Shown here: one piece after another, positions 41,201 to 50,400 of the stretch
Numbering within the stretch: the first letter of the stretch is position 1
How the letters are laid out: every line of letters begins with the position of its first letter
DNA from: Chitinophagaceae bacterium T5-Br10_B2g13
GTDB taxonomy: Bacteria; Bacteroidota; Rhodothermia; Balneolales; Balneolaceae
Direction: 5' to 3'
Assembly: GCA_001564065.1 (NCBI GenBank)
Contig: LKNA01000006.1
Location: forward strand, 1-64,000
Length of the DNA stretch: 64,000 nt
Program-made: the position numbers and the translations under genes
The notes under the pieces: model-generated
What the model was told of the DNA's origin: nothing
Seen by the model: the letters and a program-made list of their open reading frames with translations, nothing else
The model's database searches: none

Positions 41201-41763
41201 CCACGCCTACGGAAGCTTCTGTTCGACGTGCGTTGGCTATTCAGCTCATTATCAACAAGGAGATGGGCATGACAAAAAATGAGAATCCACTTCAGGGCTC
41301 ATATATCATTGAAGAACTGACAGATCTGGTAGAAGAAGCAATTCTCAAAGAGTTCGACCGCATTACAGATCGGGGCGGTGTACTCGGAGCGATGGAGAGC
41401 ATGTATCAGCGCGGAAAAATTCAGGAAGAAAGTCTCTATTATGAGTCACAGAAACACAGCGGTGAGCTACCTATTATTGGGGTGAATACCTTTAAGAGTG
41501 ATGGGACATCTGAAGAAGAAGAGCGAGAGATAGAGTTAATCCGATCTTCTGAAGAGGAGAAAAAACAGCAGATAGATAATCTTGAGGCTTTCCAAAAGAG
41601 AAATGAAGGTGAAACAGAGAAAGCTATTGAGAGCCTGAAAGCTGTTGCACGGCAGAATGGAAACTTGTTTGAAGAGCTTATGGAAACCGTAAAAGTAGCC
41701 TCTTTGGGACAGATATCTAAAGCGTTGTACGAAGTAGGCGGTCAGTATCGCAGAAACATGTAA
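38293..41763 (+). CDS. icmF: Fused isobutyryl-CoA mutase (B12-binding, G-protein chaperone, mutase)
   Basis: B12 motif [14 protein letters not shown], Walker [14 protein letters not shown], mutase [22 protein letters not shown] and QNTCIFS. Confidence 0.93.
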   Translation: MSKSTATKKNQTAKTSSSNGAHTPGKYNPTHKVRFVTAASLFDGHDASINIMRRILQGTGAEVIHLGHNRSVHEIVNCAIQEDAQGIAISSYQGGHMEYFKYMVDLLEENNASHIKVFGGGGGVIVDREIKELHEYGVTRIFSVDDGSKMGLQGMINHMMEQCDFDTAEVAPVDPIGIKEKETNAVARTISALENEKSDIASFDESGLKISGKKIDSTKKIIPVLGITGTGGAGKSSLTDEIIRRFITEFKDLNIGVISIDPSKLRTGGALLGDRIRMNSIDTPRVYMRSMATRASNKAISDSVKGAIEIYKAAGFDLIIVETSGIGQSGTEIVDICDIPIYVMTHEYGAATQLEKINMLDLAEIVVLNKFEKKGSLDALRDIRKQIQRNRGEFHTDPKEMPVYPTIAAQFNDEGVHRLFTAIVESVNNHFDLNWTPELYTNSEPAEDLHTQAVIPGKRQRYLSEITETIEDYHRWTDEQVEIASKLDQVRGTIEQVKNWSPDDKELMISKMEEMEEHWSVKLDPLPTKILNGWDDLFERYRQETFDVKIRDKVFKNQLFRTSLSGTKIPRISMPKTDHLGERLKFALKENLPGYFPFTAGVFPFKREGEDPTRMFAGEGTPERTNKRFHYVSEGMPAARLSTAFDSVTLYGEDPAYRPDIYGKIGNSGVSICTLDDMKKLYSGFELTTPTTSVSMTINGPAPMILAMFMNTAIDQEVERYLKENGKWEEAKEKISKIYKKKGLPAPQYSGELPPNSSGFGLGTLGVSGDQLVDDETYQKIKEQALKVVRGTVQADILKEDQAQNTCIFSTEFALKMMGDMQKYFTEHSVRNYYSVSISGYHIAEAGANPITQAAFTLANGFTYVEYYLSRGLDVDDFAHNLSFFFSNGLDPEYAVIGRVARRIWAIAMKNKYEANERSQKLKYHIQTSGRSLHAQEIQFNDIRTTLQALMAIYDNCNSLHTNAFDEAITTPTEASVRRALAIQLIINKEMGMTKNENPLQGSYIIEELTDLVEEAILKEFDRITDRGGVLGAMESMYQRGKIQEESLYYESQKHSGELPIIGVNTFKSDGTSEEEEREIELIRSSEEEKKQQIDNLEAFQKRNEGETEKAIESLKAVARQNGNLFEELMETVKVASLGQISKALYEVGGQYRRNM

Positions 41764-41835
41764 CGTTTCTTGCTGTACGTCACTGCATCTATTATGTTAG
41801 CTTTAAGCGAGCTTTGATAAGATGAAATCAATCTG

Positions 41836-41872
41836 AAAACCTCTATGAATTAAAATTCGTAGAGGTTTTTCT
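41836..41872 (+). terminator. Intrinsic terminator after icmF
   Basis: aaaacctctatgaat/attcgtagaggtttt stem with T-run. Confidence 0.85.
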
Positions 41873-41890
41873 TTTGGTAGATGTATAAAA

Positions 41891-41920
41891 AAAAGAGTGA
41901 CTCTATCAAGCCACTCTTTT
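41891..41920 (-). terminator. Intrinsic terminator of TPR gene
   Basis: aaaagagtg/cactctttt stem, T-run on minus strand. Confidence 0.75.
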
Positions 41921-41941
41921 CAAAATTTCAAAAAGTATTAT

Positions 41942-42628
41942 TTATCCTCTAACAGCTAAAGAACCTTTCAGGCGCTGAGCTCTGCTTGCTACTGTGCTGT
42001 TTGGGTAATCTTGTAAAATCTGCTCCAAAACTCTGCTGGCATCTTCATTCAAACCGGCTTCATGATAAGCCTGAGCTGCCTGAAATAAGTTTGAGGGAGT
42101 TGTTGCGCTATTTTCATCCCAATTTGCAGCTCGTTCAAACATCGCTGCCGCATCTTCATATCGCTCCATTTCCAGCAGTACTGTAGCGTGAAATGTAGCA
42201 GGAGATACCCCCATGATGCCCCGTGGCTTGTTGAAACGTTCAATAAAATTCAGTGCTGATTCGTGGTTTCCTAGTTCAAACTCAGAAACGGCTGCATAAT
42301 AAATGGCAAGGTTTCCTGCATCTGTGCGAGAGTAATTATTAGCTATTTGAACAAAACCGAGAGTAAACTCTTCTTCATCACCATAAAGTGCAGTTTCATA
42401 ATCTCCCTGGAAAAGAGACTGCTCAGCGATACCTAGCAGGTTCTGGGCTTGAGTCTCTTGCTGTGAAGAATACATAAAGTATCCGATGGTTAATCCAATG
42501 ACTAATACAAAGCCAATTCCACCACCCAATACGGCTGCTTTGTTTTGGTTGTAAAAGTGTACAAACCGGGAGGAATATTCAATCAGTAGATCCTGTTCCA
42601 GATCTTCGTTTTTCAGTCGTTTACTCAT
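41942..42628 (-). CDS. TPR-repeat membrane protein (YfgM-like)
   Basis: N-terminal single TM followed by TPR-like helices. Confidence 0.75.
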   Translation of the reverse strand: MSKRLKNEDLEQDLLIEYSSRFVHFYNQNKAAVLGGGIGFVLVIGLTIGYFMYSSQQETQAQNLLGIAEQSLFQGDYETALYGDEEEFTLGFVQIANNYSRTDAGNLAIYYAAVSEFELGNHESALNFIERFNKPRGIMGVSPATFHATVLLEMERYEDAAAMFERAANWDENSATTPSNLFQAAQAYHEAGLNEDASRVLEQILQDYPNSTVASRAQRLKGSLAVRG

Positions 42629-42730
42629 TCTGCTTATGTATTATTACTGTTTCTGTAGTAGAAGTTTAGGATGATATTAAGACTTACAAAAATATCATTG
42701 TTTGTTCATTTAACCAAGTTTAAACTAGGC

Positions 42731-43429
42731 TCAGTTTTCTTTTTCGAGCACACCGGATTGAAGTGAGTAGAGCGAATCGCAACGGCGTGCGATCTCCTTT
42801 TCGTGAGTGATTAATACCAAAGATACATTTTCTATTTCTCTTAATTCGAACAGTAGATCAAGTATGATTTCTGTATTCTTCTCATCCAGGTTTCCGGTAG
42901 GCTCATCTGCTAAGATGATGGATGGGTTGTTCATTAATGCCCGGGCCATCGAAACCCGTTGCTGCTCACCGCCTGATAGCTGAGAGGGACGGTGGTAAAT
43001 GCGATCTTTCAGGCCAAATCGGTCTAGTAAATTTTCAGCTCTTTGATTTGCCACATTTTGATTTTCGCTTTTGATTAATGCGGGCATCATTACATTCTCA
43101 ATCGCTGTAAATTCAGGCAGTAGGTGGTGGAACTGAAATACAAAACCAACATTTTTATTTCTTAAATCAGCAAGTTTATCCTTTTTATAATCATAGATGG
43201 ATTCTCCGCTCCAGTAAACAGAGCCCTCGTTTGGCCTGTCCAACCCTCCAAGAATATGTAGAAGAGTACTTTTGCCACAACCACTGGATCCTACAATGGA
43301 TATCATTTCTGCAGACCGTACATTCAGATTAACGCCTTTGAGAATGTGTAGATCTTCAGTACCGGATTCTGACTTAAATTTTTTATGAATATTCTCACAC
43401 TGAAGAACTAGAGAATCTGTTGAACTCAT
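42731..43429 (-). CDS. ABC transporter ATP-binding protein (LolD-like)
   Basis: Walker [33 protein letters not shown]. Confidence 0.92.
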   Translation of the reverse strand: MSSTDSLVLQCENIHKKFKSESGTEDLHILKGVNLNVRSAEMISIVGSSGCGKSTLLHILGGLDRPNEGSVYWSGESIYDYKKDKLADLRNKNVGFVFQFHHLLPEFTAIENVMMPALIKSENQNVANQRAENLLDRFGLKDRIYHRPSQLSGGEQQRVSMARALMNNPSIILADEPTGNLDEKNTEIILDLLFELREIENVSLVLITHEKEIARRCDSLYSLQSGVLEKEN

Positions 43430-44247
43430 GAAGATGCTATTTTATTAAATTCAGGAAAAATGACCGGTTCTATGAGGGTACAAGATGCAGTTTCGGGATC
43501 AATTTCAAGGTAAACCCCGCACATCCTGTTATCCTTTTCCGCTATTTTGTAGCGTTGAGGCGTTCCCAAACGGAATCGGTTGATGGAGGTTTTTTTATCC
43601 ATTCCAATTACAGAGTCAAATGGGCCTGTCATGCCTGCATCTGTTAAATAACCGGTGCCTTTCGGAAATATTCTTGCGTCGTTGGTTGGCACATGGGTAT
43701 GAGTACCTACTACTGCGGAAACCTGCCCGTCAAACTCCCATGCAAAGGCCAATTTCTCGGCTGTTGCTTCAGCATGAAAATCAACAAAAACGATGTCGGT
43801 TTCCTGTTTGATTCGCTCTAGTGCCCAGTCGGCAGTTGAAAACGGGTCATCAATCTGCTGCATAAATGTCCGCCCCTGAAGATTGAGTACGCCAATTTTC
43901 AAACCAGAATCTTTAACAGGATAGATGCCATACCCATATCCCGCATTGCCTTTCGGGTAGTTCATGGGTCGCAGAAGCTTCTCATCTGTCTTCATGTATG
44001 AGAAAATCTTCCACTTGTCGAAAGAATGGTTTCCTCCCGTAATCACATCCACATCAATATCATAAAGTCTTTTTACGATAGTCCTGTTCAAACCCCGGCC
44101 TTCATGAGAATTTTCAGCATTGGCAATGATAAAATCGGGTGAGTATTTATCCCGGATGGGAGGGAACATCGTTTCGAGCAAGCTTAGACCGGACTCACCC
44201 ACGATATCTGCAATAAAAAAAATCTTTAGCTTTTTAGGCATCGGCAC
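43426..44247 (-). CDS. YmdB-family metallophosphoesterase
   Basis: FIADIVGESGL, NAENSHEGRGL, GGNHSFDK, VGTHTHVPT. Confidence 0.9.
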   Translation of the reverse strand: MPMPKKLKIFFIADIVGESGLSLLETMFPPIRDKYSPDFIIANAENSHEGRGLNRTIVKRLYDIDVDVITGGNHSFDKWKIFSYMKTDEKLLRPMNYPKGNAGYGYGIYPVKDSGLKIGVLNLQGRTFMQQIDDPFSTADWALERIKQETDIVFVDFHAEATAEKLAFAWEFDGQVSAVVGTHTHVPTNDARIFPKGTGYLTDAGMTGPFDSVIGMDKKTSINRFRLGTPQRYKIAEKDNRMCGVYLEIDPETASCTLIEPVIFPEFNKIASS

Positions 44248-44331
44248 AACATTGTTAAATCATTGAAAATCAGCGGAAAGGTAATGAAAAACAGAGGGTA
44301 GAACCACTTTATTTGATCAACGATGCCTGCC

Positions 44332-44946
44332 TTAAACAAACATTGCAACCGTAATGAAATGGCTGACACTTCCTGCAAGAACAAAAAGGTGCCAAATACC
44401 ATGTGCCAGCTTATGTTTGCTGTCGAGTACATAAAAAAGCACCCCCATGGTGTAGAACATTCCTCCGGCAATCAGTAACTCAAACCCCAGTGATGGCAAA
44501 TTTTGTGTTAGTGGACCAATAACCAATACCACCAACCATCCCATCAATAAATATATTACTAATGGTAAAATTCTATGACCTTTTTGGGGAAGTAAATCAA
44601 TGACAATCCCAATCATGGCCAGTCCCCAGATCACAGCAAAAATTGTCCATCCAATGCTGTCGGGCAGCGTTACAAGTGTGAAGGGCGTGTAGGTTCCTGC
44701 AATAAGCAGGTAGATGGCGATATGATCAAACTTCTGAAAGATTTTCTTCCATCGGCCTTTAAAACTGTGGTAGAGCGTAGAAAACAGATAGAGAACGATA
44801 AGAGTAGCTCCATATATCGAAAAAGAGGCGAGTTTCCAGGGATCTCCCTGTTTTACAGCTACATACATTAAAACAAAAAAGCCGATCACTGCAGCAATGG
44901 TGCCTATCAGGTGAGAAATAGAGTTGAAGCGTTCGCCTTTATACAT
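44332..44946 (-). CDS. Hemolysin III / PAQR-family membrane protein
   Basis: 7-TM, STLYHSFKG, FDHIAIYLLIAGTYTPF, HGIWHLFVL. Confidence 0.9.
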   Translation of the reverse strand: MYKGERFNSISHLIGTIAAVIGFFVLMYVAVKQGDPWKLASFSIYGATLIVLYLFSTLYHSFKGRWKKIFQKFDHIAIYLLIAGTYTPFTLVTLPDSIGWTIFAVIWGLAMIGIVIDLLPQKGHRILPLVIYLLMGWLVVLVIGPLTQNLPSLGFELLIAGGMFYTMGVLFYVLDSKHKLAHGIWHLFVLAGSVSHFITVAMFV

Positions 44947-45021
44947 CAGTCAGAATAAGAAGTAGTGTTCATTTGAGATTAGAACGAGAATCGGTGGTAA
45001 AAGATTCTGTCAGATTGAAAA

Positions 45022-45312
45022 TTAAGACAATTCGTTAATAAAATCTTCAAGTTTGTGATTGATGTGATCCATCAATTCACTCTCCTTGTCGTCCTGATGC
45101 TGCAATTTTGACCGGAGTTCAAAAACTTCTTCCGCGATGTTGAGGCAGGCTAAAATCATCACGGTTGAATCAGGCTGGTTTGAGAGTTGGTTTCTGTACA
45201 GCCTGAACTTTTCATCCACATACTGAGCAATTTTCCGGGTACTTTCTACTTCGCTTTCCTCTACACGCAGAGGAATTTGTTTACCCATTATATTTACTTT
45301 GATGGACTCCAT
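45022..45312 (-). CDS. zapA: Cell division protein ZapA
   Basis: VNIMGKQIPLRVEESE...ARKIAQYVDEKF-like, MILACLNIAEEVFEL. Confidence 0.85.
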   Translation of the reverse strand: MESIKVNIMGKQIPLRVEESEVESTRKIAQYVDEKFRLYRNQLSNQPDSTVMILACLNIAEEVFELRSKLQHQDDKESELMDHINHKLEDFINELS

Positions 45313-45313
45313 T

Positions 45314-45562
45314 TTAACTGTTTAGATGATGTTCGAGTTTTTCGATCAGGCCGTCTACTTTATGTCTCATAGCAATTCGTTCCGACTCACTGATAGAGGA
45401 GAAGATGTCTGTTTGTTCCTTTTGTATCTCTTCGAGCTTGGATTTAAGCTTAAGATTTTCGCGGCTCAGGTCTTTATTCTTCTTTTTCAGAGTCTGAACT
45501 TCTGTACGAATCTGCTCAAGAAGATTGAAAAAGGTCTCCTTTTGAATTTCACTGACAGCCAT
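45314..45562 (-). CDS. Small coiled-coil protein adjacent to zapA
   Basis: 82-aa heptad-rich ORF, gene gap of about 1 nt to zapA. Confidence 0.6.
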   Translation of the reverse strand: MAVSEIQKETFFNLLEQIRTEVQTLKKKNKDLSRENLKLKSKLEEIQKEQTDIFSSISESERIAMRHKVDGLIEKLEHHLNS

Positions 45563-45575
45563 AGGGTTAGCTTTA

Positions 45576-47993
45576 TTAAGATCTCAGTTTTGCTCCAAAG
45601 TCGCTTTCCAAAGATTGAACAATTTTTTGAACTTTCGGTTCTACATCTTTGATTGTCAACGTTTTATTAGAATCTAAAAAAGTGAGACGAAAAGCAATAC
45701 TTTTTTTATCATCTCCGATATTCTTCCCTTCGTATACATCAAAAACGGAGACCGACTTCAGTGTTTCATCAGCAGATTTGTGAATTGCTGAAGAAAGTTC
45801 TCCTGCCCGAATTGATTTATCTATGGTAAATGCGGCATCAAATTCAAAAGGTGGAAATTTCGTTACAGGTGAGTAGCTGATTTCGGCGCGTCCTGCTTTC
45901 AGTTTAAACAGTGTTGTGAGGTCCACTTCAGCAACAAATACATCTTGTTCAACATCAAAACTCTTCATCGTCTCTTCGTTGATCTGATGAAGTGTGGCTA
46001 TCCGATTATCATTTAAACTGTAATGAAGTTTATAGTTGTTTTCTGCTTCACGTACAATTTGATCATCAATACCCAAAAACCGGATTAAAGATTCAAGATC
46101 AGATTTTAGGTCAAAAACCGTGTAAGTCTCTGCTGAACCCTGCCAGTCATCACCTTTTTTCCGTCCGCAAATTCCCATCAAAAGATGAGTGTGCTCTTGA
46201 ACACCTTCAATCCAGGTACTGTTCTCCTTGTCGGAATTCCTGAAAACGTGACCGATTTCAAAGAATCGGATATTTTCTGCATTACGATTTAGGTTGTATC
46301 GAACTGATTTTAAAAACCCGCCATAAAGGTGTGTTCTCAGTGTGATATTCTCCTGAGAAACCGGGTTTAATGTAGAAATCTGATTCTTCTTTTCTGACAA
46401 CGCGTCTGCTTCTTTCTGAGACAGGAGGGAGTTGGTTGTTATCTCTTTGTAACTCAGACTTCGAGCAAACTGACGAATCTTCTGATGATATACCTCCGTT
46501 TCTGAAAGCTTTTCGGGGGTAAAGAACGGTGATGTATCAGGTGAGGGGATATTGTTGTAATCATATATTCGTCCAACTTCCTCAATCAAATCTATTTCGC
46601 GAGATACGTCAGGTCTGAATGAAGGGACTTTACAGCTCAGCTGGCCCTCACCGGCAAGGGTGGTTTCAAATTCCAGATTATTCAGTATATGCTCGGCATC
46701 TTTTAGTGTTAAGGTTGTACCTAAAACACGGTTCACTCTGGATAGCCTGAGCTGAACTTCCTTCTGTTTAAATTTAACAGGGTGCACATCAGCATATCCT
46801 TCTACAATTTCGCCACCGGCCAGCTCTACAATTAATTCTGCGGCTCTTTGAGCTGCTTTCAGCTGAATTTCGGGGTCAATACCACGCTCGAAACGGTATG
46901 AGCTGTCAGTTTGAAGCGACAGACTCTTCGACGTCTTTCTGATTGAAGATGGATTGAAATAGGCACTCTCAATCAGGATATTAGTTGTTGAATCGGTGAC
47001 TTCGCTGTTTTCTCCACCCATCACTCCCGCAATAGCTACAGGTCCGTTGCCGTCACAAATAAAAAGAGATCCTTTTTGCACCTCACGTTCAACATCGTCC
47101 AGCGTGGTGAATTTAATCTCCTTGTCAAAGGTTTTTACTTCAATCTTTTTGTCTGCAATTTTATCATAGTCAAATGCGTGAAGTGGCTGACCGATCTCAT
47201 GCAGCACATAGTTTGTTACATCCACCACATTATTTCTGGGACGTAAACCAATAGCCGTCAATTTCTGCTTGAGCCAGGCCGGAGACTCTTTTATTTCCAC
47301 GCCTTTAACCATTAATCCAACGTAGCGATTACATTTGTCGTCATCTTTTATTGAGATCGTGATATGCTCATCAATAGACCCTTTTTGGGATAGAAGATCT
47401 TTATATGGATTTTTAAGAGGCTTATCTGTGAGTGCAGAAAGGTCTCTGGCTACACCGATATGACATGCGGCATCCGGTCTGTTAGGTGTAAGGCCAATCT
47501 CAATAATGGTATCTTTTTCAACATTTAAAGCATCTTTTAGTGGAGAGCCGATTTCTAAATCCGGATTAAGAACCATAATTCCAGTATGGTCATCACTTAA
47601 ACCAAGTTCAGATTCCGAACAAATCATCCCATTAGATTTCTCTCCGCGAAGTTTTGCTTTCTTGATCTTCAGATAGCTTCCGTTCTCCATCGGTACCGGC
47701 ATTACTGAACCGACTGTAGCAACGGGGACTTTTTGGCCGGATGCAACATTCGGTGCTCCGCAGATAATCTGTACATTTTTTTCTCCCAGATTTACATCAC
47801 AAATTTGGAGTTTATCGGCATTAGGATGCGGTTTAACTTCAAGCACTTCGCCGACTACAAATCCTTCAAAATCGGATCCAATCTGTTCCAGGCCTTCTAC
47901 TTCAAGTCCGGAAAGCGTTAACTTATCAGCGGTTTCTTCCGGTGTTAAATCAATATCTATATACTGTTTTAACCAGTTGTAAGAGATGTTCAT
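45576..47993 (-). CDS. pheT: Phenylalanyl-tRNA synthetase beta subunit
   Basis: N-terminal tRNA-bd domain, B3/B4, B5, FDX-ACB; MNISYNWLKQYIDI start. Confidence 0.97.
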   Translation of the reverse strand: MNISYNWLKQYIDIDLTPEETADKLTLSGLEVEGLEQIGSDFEGFVVGEVLEVKPHPNADKLQICDVNLGEKNVQIICGAPNVASGQKVPVATVGSVMPVPMENGSYLKIKKAKLRGEKSNGMICSESELGLSDDHTGIMVLNPDLEIGSPLKDALNVEKDTIIEIGLTPNRPDAACHIGVARDLSALTDKPLKNPYKDLLSQKGSIDEHITISIKDDDKCNRYVGLMVKGVEIKESPAWLKQKLTAIGLRPRNNVVDVTNYVLHEIGQPLHAFDYDKIADKKIEVKTFDKEIKFTTLDDVEREVQKGSLFICDGNGPVAIAGVMGGENSEVTDSTTNILIESAYFNPSSIRKTSKSLSLQTDSSYRFERGIDPEIQLKAAQRAAELIVELAGGEIVEGYADVHPVKFKQKEVQLRLSRVNRVLGTTLTLKDAEHILNNLEFETTLAGEGQLSCKVPSFRPDVSREIDLIEEVGRIYDYNNIPSPDTSPFFTPEKLSETEVYHQKIRQFARSLSYKEITTNSLLSQKEADALSEKKNQISTLNPVSQENITLRTHLYGGFLKSVRYNLNRNAENIRFFEIGHVFRNSDKENSTWIEGVQEHTHLLMGICGRKKGDDWQGSAETYTVFDLKSDLESLIRFLGIDDQIVREAENNYKLHYSLNDNRIATLHQINEETMKSFDVEQDVFVAEVDLTTLFKLKAGRAEISYSPVTKFPPFEFDAAFTIDKSIRAGELSSAIHKSADETLKSVSVFDVYEGKNIGDDKKSIAFRLTFLDSNKTLTIKDVEPKVQKIVQSLESDFGAKLRS

Positions 47994-48051
47994 ACAGAAA
48001 TACTAAAGATTATTGGTGATCAGAATTTGTTTATGAAGTTGAGAAAATGAT

Positions 48052-49062
48052 CTATGACTTAAACTGGTCCAGAAAACGAATATCATTTTCGTAAAGCAGC
48101 CTAATATCATCAATTCCATAGCGTAGCATGGCAATTCGATCAACGCCCATACCAAACGCAAAGCCGGTATAAATTTCTGGATCTACTCCAACTGATTCAA
48201 AAACATTGGGGTCCACCATTCCGGCACCCAGAATTTCCAGCCACTGGCCACCTTTCTCATTTTCCCACCAAACATCCATTTCAATACTCGGCTCGGTAAA
48301 AGGGAAAAAAGAAGGGCGTACACGATATTTTACATCACTGCCATACATCAATTTAGCAAACATGACCAGCGTTTCAATCAGCTCTCCCATGTTTACGTTC
48401 TTATCCACATAAAGACCTTCTCCCTGGTTGAACTGAAAGTATGATTTTGCGGTGACGGCTTCATTTCTATAAACTCGTCCGGGCATGATAGAACGCAGAG
48501 GTGGCTTTTGATCTTTCATCAGCCTGATCTGCACAGGGGAGGTGTGGGTTCTTAAAACCAGGTCCTGTTCATTTTGGTCGTCAGTTTTTCTTACAAAAAA
48601 TGTATCCTGCATATCCCGGGCAGGATGATCCGGTGGAAAATTTAGTGCGGTAAAATTGTGAAAATCGTCTTCAAGTTCAGGGCCGTCGGCAATGTTAAAT
48701 CCAAGTCTCAAAAAGATCTGTTTCATCTCGTCAAGAGCCTGTGTGAGAGGGTGGTAGGACCCGCTATATGATGGTTCAACTGGCAGAGTAATATCATCAG
48801 AAGCACCAAACTCTTTTCGTGAACTCTTTTTAAGATTTAGCTGGGCATCATCAAATTTTTGTTGGGCCAGGACCTTTACTCCGTTCATCGCTTTGCCAAC
48901 TTCAGCTTTTTTCTCATTGGGCACCTTACCCATCATCCCAAACATCTCCTGGACTTTTCCATTTCTTGAGAGAAATTCCAGCCGAAAAGCTTCAAGCTCT
49001 TCTTCGTTTGTAATTGAGAAACTTTGAATCTCTTTTTCGATCTGTTTAATGGTGTCGATCAT
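48052..49062 (-). CDS. pheS: Phenylalanyl-tRNA synthetase alpha subunit
   Basis: RTHTSPVQIR, GRVYRNEAVTAKS, GFAFGMGVDRIAMLRYGI. Confidence 0.97.
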   Translation of the reverse strand: MIDTIKQIEKEIQSFSITNEEELEAFRLEFLSRNGKVQEMFGMMGKVPNEKKAEVGKAMNGVKVLAQQKFDDAQLNLKKSSRKEFGASDDITLPVEPSYSGSYHPLTQALDEMKQIFLRLGFNIADGPELEDDFHNFTALNFPPDHPARDMQDTFFVRKTDDQNEQDLVLRTHTSPVQIRLMKDQKPPLRSIMPGRVYRNEAVTAKSYFQFNQGEGLYVDKNVNMGELIETLVMFAKLMYGSDVKYRVRPSFFPFTEPSIEMDVWWENEKGGQWLEILGAGMVDPNVFESVGVDPEIYTGFAFGMGVDRIAMLRYGIDDIRLLYENDIRFLDQFKS

Positions 49063-49123
49063 GCCGATATACGCTTTATAGTCTCTATGTAGAGGTTTAA
49101 AGATTGTAACGTCAAAATTTGAT

Positions 49124-49158
49124 AAAAAAAAACCGGCAAACCTTATTAGATCTGCCGG
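49124..49158 (-). terminator. Intrinsic terminator between rplT and pheS
   Basis: Minus strand ccggca...tgccgg stem followed by nine T residues. Confidence 0.75.
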
Positions 49159-49178
49159 CTGTAAACATGTAATCGTAA

Positions 49179-49526
49179 TTAGTTTACTGCTTCTTTGACA
49201 ATAGCAGCGAATGTTTCCGGATCGCGAACGGCGATATCGGCCAACATTTTTCGATTAATTTCCATGTTGTTTTGCTTCATGCCGTGTATAAACTTGGCAT
49301 AAGTGGTTCCGTTTAATCGAGCAGCTGCATTTATACGCGTAATCCAAAGCCGACGAAACATTCTTTTACGAACCTTTCGGTCGCGGTATTGGTACTGAAG
49401 ACCTTTTTCTACCGCGTTTTTGGCAACGGTGTAAACGTTTTTGCGTCTGCCCCAATAGCCTTTCGCCTTACTTAATATCTTACGGCGACGGCGACGGGAA
49501 GCCACCAAATTTCTTGATCGTGGCAT
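49179..49526 (-). CDS. rplT: 50S ribosomal protein L20
   Basis: [35 protein letters not shown]. Confidence 0.97.
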   Translation of the reverse strand: MPRSRNLVASRRRRRKILSKAKGYWGRRKNVYTVAKNAVEKGLQYQYRDRKVRKRMFRRLWITRINAAARLNGTTYAKFIHGMKQNNMEINRKMLADIAVRDPETFAAIVKEAVN

Positions 49527-49563
49527 TTTTACTTAACGTTTAGAAGTTATTGATTTAGTTAAA

Positions 49564-49767
49564 TTACTTTCCACCGTATGGAAGCATATCCTTGATTGAA
49601 GACTCATCAGCTTTGTCAACTAATGCATCTTTACCGAGGTTATTTTTCCTTTTCGATGTTTTCTTTGTGAGAATGTGACGCTTGTAAGCTTTCTTTCGTT
49701 TAATTTTACCAGAACCGGTAAACTTAAAACGCTTCTTCGCTCCACTATTCGATTTCATTTTTGGCAT
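49564..49767 (-). CDS. rpmI: 50S ribosomal protein L35
   Basis: [33 protein letters not shown]. Confidence 0.97.
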   Translation of the reverse strand: MPKMKSNSGAKKRFKFTGSGKIKRKKAYKRHILTKKTSKRKNNLGKDALVDKADESSIKDMLPYGGK

Positions 49768-49839
49768 AACTAGCGTAATTGTCTGAAATTATAAAGAAAA
49801 GAAAGATAAAAATGTTTCAGGTCTGATAAAAGCCAATCT

Positions 49840-50382
49840 TTAATCTTTTGATGGTGACAGAACCATAATCATTCTTCGTCCTTCCATGGTTGGCCTGGAT
49901 TCGATTTTACTGATGTCACTAAGTTCTTCTGCAAGATTTTTAAGCAGTTCTTCACCCTGTTCTGTATAGAGCATATCCCGTCCTCTAAATTGAACTGTAG
50001 CTTTCACTTTATCGCCACCTTCTAAAAACTCCCTTGCATGACGTGTTTTAAACTCCAGATCATGATCGTCAGTGGTGGGGCGGAAACGAAGCTCTTTAAC
50101 CTGAATGGTATGTTGCTTCTTCTTGGCTTCCTTTTCTTTTTTCTTTTTTTCGTACATGAACTTTCCAAAGTCAATCACCTTGCATACGGGTGGTTTTGCA
50201 TTGGGTGCAACTTCAACTAAGTCCATATCAAATGATTCAGCTATTTGAAGGGCTTTCTCGACAGAAACAATCTCGTGTTCTTCATCAGGCTTGATTAATC
50301 TGACTTCTGATGCACGAATTTCGTTATTCACCCTTGGGCGGTCATCATTTCGTGGTCTTCTTGTTGGTCGTGGTCTTGCGAT
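49840..50382 (-). CDS. infC: Translation initiation factor IF-3, predicted AUC start (ORF track start is GTG at 50331)
   Basis: IF-3 motifs; in-frame upstream IARPRPTRRPRNDDRPRVNNEIRASEV with AGAGG 7 nt before ATC. Confidence 0.9.
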   Translation of the reverse strand: MARPRPTRRPRNDDRPRVNNEIRASEVRLIKPDEEHEIVSVEKALQIAESFDMDLVEVAPNAKPPVCKVIDFGKFMYEKKKKEKEAKKKQHTIQVKELRFRPTTDDHDLEFKTRHAREFLEGGDKVKATVQFRGRDMLYTEQGEELLKNLAEELSDISKIESRPTMEGRRMIMVLSPSKD

Positions 50383-50400
50383 AAGTAAACCTCTGTATTT

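Noticed and set aside
49112-49168. Possible pheS leader peptide MFTAGRSNKVCRFFFIKF with FFF
   Set aside because: The Phe codons are just the T-run of the terminator, no Shine-Dalgarno is visible, and translation would disrupt the hairpin itself; not a convincing pheL.
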